Shown here: in pieces, positions 62,539 to 64,000 of the stretch
Numbering within the stretch: the stretch's first letter is position 1
Layout: each line of letters starts with the position of its first letter
Origin: Megaleporinus macrocephalus
Lineage: Eukaryota > Chordata > Actinopteri > Characiformes > Anostomidae
DNA length: 64,000 nucleotides
Assembly (NCBI GenBank): GCA_021613375.1
Contig: CM038717.1
Span: 34,453,494 to 34,517,493, forward strand
Reading direction: 5' to 3'
Program-made: the position numbers and the translations under genes
Notes under the pieces: model-generated
Database searches by the model: none
Told to the model about the DNA's origin: nothing
Seen by the model: only the letters and a program-made list of their open reading frames with translations

Positions 62539-62895
62539 TAGGGCTGGGCGATATATTTTTATATGAGATATAAGATGAGACAATATCGTTTGTATCGATA
62601 TAGTCTGTGTGGCGCTGCAATGCAAAACAACCCACACCATAATCCCCCCTCCACTAAACTTTACATGAAAGAGTATGTGTGTCCACCTAGTGGTTCAGAT
62701 AGGAAATGCAAGGACCTGGCCGGAGGGGGTTTCAACGGAACGCTAGCTGGAAATACAGAAATTAGGATCATTTCTTTAACGCCATTGATCGGCTCTTGGG
62801 ATCGGCTAAATTTGAGAAATATCGGCCGATCACTGATCACAGATTTCGATTAAAAATCGGCCGATACCGATACATAGCCGATCGATCCTTCCATC
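62539..62895. mobile_element. Chimeric MITE from two families
   Basis: The left part (from TAGGGCTGGGCGATAT to about 62625) matches the right part of the 11311-11884 element, inverted. The right part (from about 62665, GTCCACCTAGTGGTTCAGAT, to GCCGATCGATCCTTCCATCT) matches the right end of the 18200-19041 element. The termini do not match each other and no target duplication is seen. Confidence 0.7.
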
Positions 62896-62899
62896 TCAA

Positions 62900-63614
62900 G
62901 TTATAACACCACTGACAGTCCACTGTGGAATATTTAGTAGTGAGGAAACTTCACGACTGGACTTGTTACACAGGTGGCGTCCCATCACGGTACCTCGCTG
63001 GAGTTCACTGAGCTCCTGAGAGCGACCCACTCTTTAGATTTTAGTGTGTAGAAGCAGTCTGCATGACTAGATGCTGGTTTTATACACCTGTGGCCATGAA
63101 AGTGATTGGAACACCTGAATTCACTGATTTGGATGGTGAGTGAATACTTTCGGCAACATAGTGTATATCTGAGCTCTTGAACAAAGGGGGGCAAATTGAG
63201 ATTTTTTAAATATAATTGTAGAAAATCCACCACCAATATAACATTAACACTAACATCAGCTGCGCACCTTTGTACTACTTGTTTATAGTAGAGTGGAAGA
63301 CTCTGACTGTGAAGAACGATGCTATATAATAGCTAAGGGTGACAGTTTGCCTTCAAGCTGTTAATTATAAGTCCATACTTTGTTTTTGAGAATCAATATA
63401 GCATCACCAGACACTGTACTACAACATCCGACCAACACGTGCAACCAAAAAATAAAAATAAAATAAATAAATAAATAATTGTGTAACTTGAATTTAAGAT
63501 CAGAGACTGCTGGCTGACATCAGTCTTGACTGATCCTAGTGCAGATCGCAATCTAACATCATCAGGAAACAATTCACCACACGGAGATTACAGAGCGCTA
63601 CACAAACAATATGC

Positions 63615-63650
<36 letters not shown>

Positions 63651-64000
63651 GCTTCTCTCTTCTTCTGCCTCTTTATCCCTGTTAAGCTCCTCTGTGCCGT
63701 CACGTGGAGCTTTATCAGAGTGTCAGACACCATGCAGTCCCACGTTAGCAGACCCGGGTGATCTGAAACTAGCCGAGTGGGGACGGAACTGAATGTTAAG
63801 GGAGCTGTGTGGTAAGCGGACTGCCATGCTTTAAAGTGGCTAGCGGAGGAACCGCAGCAGAACAGATCTACTGGCAGTGAATACCCCTGACCTGAGCCGC
63901 TGGCTGCCTCTGCAGCTAATTAAGAGAACGGTAAATAAGGCCGAGACGTCACTGGCGCGCTTTAGTTCATCCAGTTCATTCATTACAAAGCGCTGTGGAG
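62900..64000. other. Upstream intron of mark2, no exon recognised
   Basis: Includes a (CA)n microsatellite at 63620-63649. No coding exon with a MARK N-terminal sequence is visible before the window ends. Confidence 0.4.

Noticed and set aside
60281..64000. Missing mark2 glycine-rich-loop exon
   Set aside because: Looked for a segment encoding the MARK sequence before VAVKIIDK on the minus strand and saw none; it is probably beyond the window.

Overview
This window is nuclear DNA from a ray-finned fish. The coding exons are separated by ordinary GT-AG introns (one uses GC-AG). There is a tRNA-Val(CAC) with standard vertebrate features, and the dispersed repeats are typical of teleosts: Tc1/mariner remnants, hAT- and piggyBac-like MITEs, tRNA-derived SINEs and the 3' tails of non-LTR retrotransposons. 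The mix of repeats recalls otophysan fishes (characins, catfishes, cyprinids), but that placement is an inference. Nothing here is bacterial, and I see no operon, CRISPR array or defence island.

Layout. 1-2.9 kb: non-coding, with a solo Tc1 terminal repeat and a reversed SINE. 2.9-3.8 kb (-): an aldo-keto reductase coded by one uninterrupted exon, with a local tandem duplication around its start codon (3.75-4.53 kb). 5.3-7.45 kb: a TTAA-flanked MITE followed by a roughly 100-copy 16-bp minisatellite. 7.5-15.3 kb: a possible CpG-rich promoter, SINEs, foldback MITEs, microsatellites and a Tc1 fossil. 15.3-20.4 kb (-): an RBM4-family gene with two RRMs, a long 3'UTR, a single coding exon, a 5'UTR intron holding an intact hAT MITE, and a GC-rich promoter. 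22.2 kb: tRNA-Val(CAC). 22.5-28.1 kb: a repeat block with a 51-copy 36-bp array, a SINE, a 48-bp array and two Tc1 fossils. 28-31.5 kb: repeat debris.

31.5-60.3 kb (-): fifteen exons of a MARK/Par-1 polarity kinase, best matched to MARK2. They run from the catalytic lysine exon (60.2 kb) to the KA1 domain and stop codon (32.6 kb). The 15 exons total 2,064 bp, stay in frame across every junction, and give 687 residues plus a stop. The start codon and glycine-rich-loop exon lie beyond 64 kb. In human both MARK2 and RBM4 are on 11q13, which fits finding the two genes close together. One intron needs a GC donor. Several introns carry large tandem arrays: 22 bp at 37.6-39.0 kb, about 120 bp at 47.6-48.8 kb, about 175 bp at 53.3-54.0 kb, about 165 bp at 57.5-58.8 kb, and 25 bp at 60.5-61.5 kb.

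I found no new multi-gene system. The most striking pattern is how the minisatellites arose. At least three arrays can be traced, by reading, to short pieces of dispersed transposons whose unexpanded form is elsewhere in the same window: a Tc1 terminal repeat gave the 25-bp array, an internal piece of a hAT-like MITE gave the 36-bp array, and the interior of a Tc1 transposase fossil gave the 22-bp array. Other notable items are a transposon insertion beside its own empty site (opposite arms of an inverted repeat), a chimeric MITE with mismatched ends, and the essential GC-AG intron in mark2. The three genes are not expected to work together; only the neighbourhood links them.
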